From assembly GCA_011033025.1 (NCBI GenBank), contig WFMF01000156.1:1-64000 (forward strand): a DNA stretch of 64,000 nucleotides. The letters run 5' to 3'. Below the pieces are notes generated by a model, which made no database searches, was not told the DNA's origin, and saw only the letters and a list, made by a program, of their open reading frames with translations. How positions within the stretch are numbered: the first letter of the stretch is position 1; each line of letters begins with the position of its first letter. Shown piece after piece: positions 61,841-64,000 of this stretch. Made by a program: the position numbers and the translations under genes. This DNA comes from Beroe forskalii. Taxonomy: Eukaryota; Ctenophora; Nuda; Beroida; Beroidae.

Positions 61841-62390
61841 ATTGATTATTAGAGAAACAACGTTTAATAAATTTTTCGGCACTTTACAATCAAATCAAAT
61901 CAAATATATTTATAAATATTAATGATAAGCTACCCTTCAGTGTAAAGATTTGTTTCACAAGATCACATTTTCACGTTCAGAAATGTCATTACTCTATCAA
62001 ACAAATACATTTAACCGTGGTATCAAAACCCAAATACACATAAAATTCTTATCCCCTACAACACACCTTATTGCCCACTACAAATACGCGTTATCTACTT
62101 GCCAGCAAAGTAGCAATCACTTCTAGATTATAATCAGCATATTGCATGACGTAAAGAGTTATCATAATGAAACATCAGATAAACACCTACCTATCACGAC
62201 AGAATCTCTCACACCCGATGAGGAATTCGCCTGTAACAATGACGGCATTTCATACACAACATTCCTCCAAATCAAAAATTGTCATTTTAAAATAATACAT
62301 AGGTAAACTGCTGTAAACATTCTTCCCACACTTCCCAAATACCACCGAACGATTTTATCTCACCTCTTCACAACTTCTCCGAGGCCACAA
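61841..62390. other. AT-rich spacer
   Basis: It contains AATCAAATCAAATCAAATA and no supported gene. It probably includes the 3' untranslated region of the minus-strand gene at 62391. Confidence 0.4.
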
Positions 62391-63146
62391 TCAGTCCACA
62401 TCATTCCACCCGGCGGACTGGACCCTTAGGTAGGCGAGCGCATCGTGCTTGCTATCCCACTTCAGATGACTAAACTGGTACTGGTCACAGTCATAGGACA
62501 GTTCAGGACACCGTACCTGGTAAGTGCGTCCAAAATCCATGAGATAGGCCTCACAGAGCATCACACGCCGCTCCAGCAACCTGATGCGCCGTTCATGCGG
62601 CTCGTCTACGCTTTTGAGGCGCATTCCAAAGAAATGGCGCAGCCTAATAACGCCATCGAACCAGACTCGAAGTTCTTGGCACATTTCTTTAGCGGTCTCC
62701 TCGTCTCCTGCCGCACAATGTTGCTCGAACCGGCTGAGAAGCTCCGCAGCACGAGCCTCTCCTTCCTTATAGACCCGGTAAATGGGGTCCATAATGGCCT
62801 TATGAGCCGCACAGAACTTGGTGATGACTCCCTCTGGGCGAAATCCCAGGCACTGCTGAGCCAGACAGTGCATGGCGCCCCAGTACGGAGCCACAACGAC
62901 CATTTCTGTGCGGGCCTCGGCAAAGGCCCCATAATTAAATTCTACCATGAGGCGCTCTGCCTCACGGAAAAACGCCTCACAGTCCACGGGGCCATCCTCG
63001 CTTAACTGGTGTGGGGCGGGGACTTCCTCATCCTGGGCGCCCTTCGGAAGAATCATGGGTGCTGGCCACTCCTCCTCGGGGGATGAGTGGCACAATGCCA
63101 TGATAAAACGAAAGCAATCGTAGCAAGATAGATATCCACCATCCAT
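62391..63146 (-). CDS. uncharacterised helical protein
   Basis: 251 codons uninterrupted, starting MDGGYLSCYDCFRF. Residues from about 55 on are rich in A, E, R and L with predicted long helices (for example ERRIRLLERRVMLCEAYLMDF). No signal peptide, membrane segment or known domain is recognised. Codon usage is GC-rich relative to the flanks, supporting a real gene. Met16 (MALCHSSPEEEWPAP) is an alternative start. Just upstream on the same strand (63204) another ATG begins MGSCCSSPEEGWPS, a near copy of that N terminus in a different frame, so the 5' end has been duplicated. Confidence 0.6.
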   Translation of the reverse strand: MDGGYLSCYDCFRFIMALCHSSPEEEWPAPMILPKGAQDEEVPAPHQLSEDGPVDCEAFFREAERLMVEFNYGAFAEARTEMVVVAPYWGAMHCLAQQCLGFRPEGVITKFCAAHKAIMDPIYRVYKEGEARAAELLSRFEQHCAAGDEETAKEMCQELRVWFDGVIRLRHFFGMRLKSVDEPHERRIRLLERRVMLCEAYLMDFGRTYQVRCPELSYDCDQYQFSHLKWDSKHDALAYLRVQSAGWNDVD

Positions 63147-64000
63147 GAAGTCTCCATTTCATGGATGGCCACCCCTCCTCGGGAGAGGAACAACATGAAC
63201 CCATTATAAGCAGTTCGTAGGCCCCGTCATCAAAGTCATTGGTGAGGCTTTCCACCCCATCCTTAGCCGCAACACTCGGACATTTCAATCTTTTGCTGGG
63301 TTGCGAATTGGGTTAGCAATTAAATAGTTGAAAGGCAATTTATTCATTGTTTAGGGACAGAGTTCTAAAGAAACCGGGTTTGCGATTACATTGGATTCAG
63401 CCAGAAAATAAAGCAAGAAAGTAAAATAGGGTGCAGCGGCAGAAAAACTTGCTGAATATATCTTGTGCTCTGAATCGGCGCAAACTGGAGAGCAATAATG
63501 CAAGAACTGAGTAGCAAGGGATGGTATGGGGTATTTTAAATAGAGCAGTTTAAGCCATTTAGAGAGCAGTTAAGTGGGCTATTAAAGATACGATATCGCA
63601 AGCAACGTTAGGTGGAAATAAAATGTCACTTAGTGAAAGTTGTCTGGTCCCTGAGGGAGAGGGTTTTCAATGATTTGATTAAAACTCAGTCCGCCACTTT
63701 AAATTACGTTAAATGGCTCAGCTCAGAGGGTGAGAGAAGCTACTTTAAATGCTTGAGGTGACAGGTTAAATGGTTCAGCGATCTCGAGTGGAAGTAAGAG
63801 GGTGAAGGAGGCTACTTCCCAAGATTAGATCGCATGCAAGTACTCATTATACTCAAAATGTCCAAATTAGCGAGGTTATAATAATTTGATAGTGCCTGGG
63901 GATCTCCATTAAGGGAAGGCATGACAACTTGTGTTTAGAGCAAGCTGGGACCTCCCACGACGACTGATTCCCGGCCAGACCAGGGTGGGTACCCCTCGAG
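63147..64000. other. 5' flank of the minus-strand gene, no further gene seen
   Basis: AT-rich with weak repeats (GAGGGTGAGAGAAGCTACTT and GAGGGTGAAGGAGGCTACTT at about 63726 and 63799). Presumed promoter of the 62391-63146 gene; no specific element is supported. Confidence 0.35.

Noticed and set aside
62445..63005. 186-codon plus-strand frame
   Set aside because: Antisense to the better-formed 251-codon minus-strand frame; no start context or domain.

Overview
The window is genomic DNA from an intron-rich animal, most likely an early-branching invertebrate such as a cnidarian; the species cannot be fixed from sequence alone. The evidence is short GT-AG-bounded exons, animal-type seven-transmembrane receptors, LDL-receptor class A modules, a predicted furin site and a GLYAT-like acetyltransferase. 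No bacterial operon, CRISPR array or rRNA gene is seen.

Layout. Positions 1-537 hold the last coding exon of an upstream plus-strand gene. From about 929 to 60325 runs one very long plus-strand gene, for which I traced about 77 short exons (about 10.2 kb of coding sequence, about 3,400 residues, no start or stop codon seen). Most exons encode GCC2/GCC3-type (ephrin-receptor-like) cysteine modules built on a C-x2-G-x-[YFW]-C core. The 3' exons add a less repetitive cysteine region, a polybasic KRRKR site, a cupredoxin-like stretch, one transmembrane helix and a charged, partly coiled-coil cytoplasmic tail. The product looks like a giant type I membrane protein.

Four uninterrupted (apparently intronless) genes sit inside its large introns: a SnoaL-like (NTF2-fold) protein with a hexapeptide-repeat N terminus (minus, 26772-28598), a seven-transmembrane receptor (plus, 42474-43601), an LDLa-containing seven-transmembrane receptor (plus, 50817-53021) and a GLYAT-like GNAT acetyltransferase (minus, 55559-56446). 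Beyond the long gene are degenerate minus-strand coding remnants (61100-61830) and an unrecognised minus-strand gene (62391-63146).

The most striking feature is that about twenty tandem repeats in the long gene are anchored on exon-intron boundaries. Each unit carries the end of an exon with its splice donor, or an acceptor with the start of its exon. Units are 23-203 bp, repeated 2 to about 70 times, independently at different exons. Most copies are decoys or frame-breaking, but at 48992-49597 three successive acceptors are open and in frame, so protein length variants are possible there. This junction-anchored amplification is my best candidate for an undescribed phenomenon.

Caution: 34380-36222 is homopolymer-expanded nonsense next to a 100-N gap, and the sequence after the gap repeats 31990 onward with many small deletions. 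That region is an assembly artefact and copy numbers around it are unreliable.
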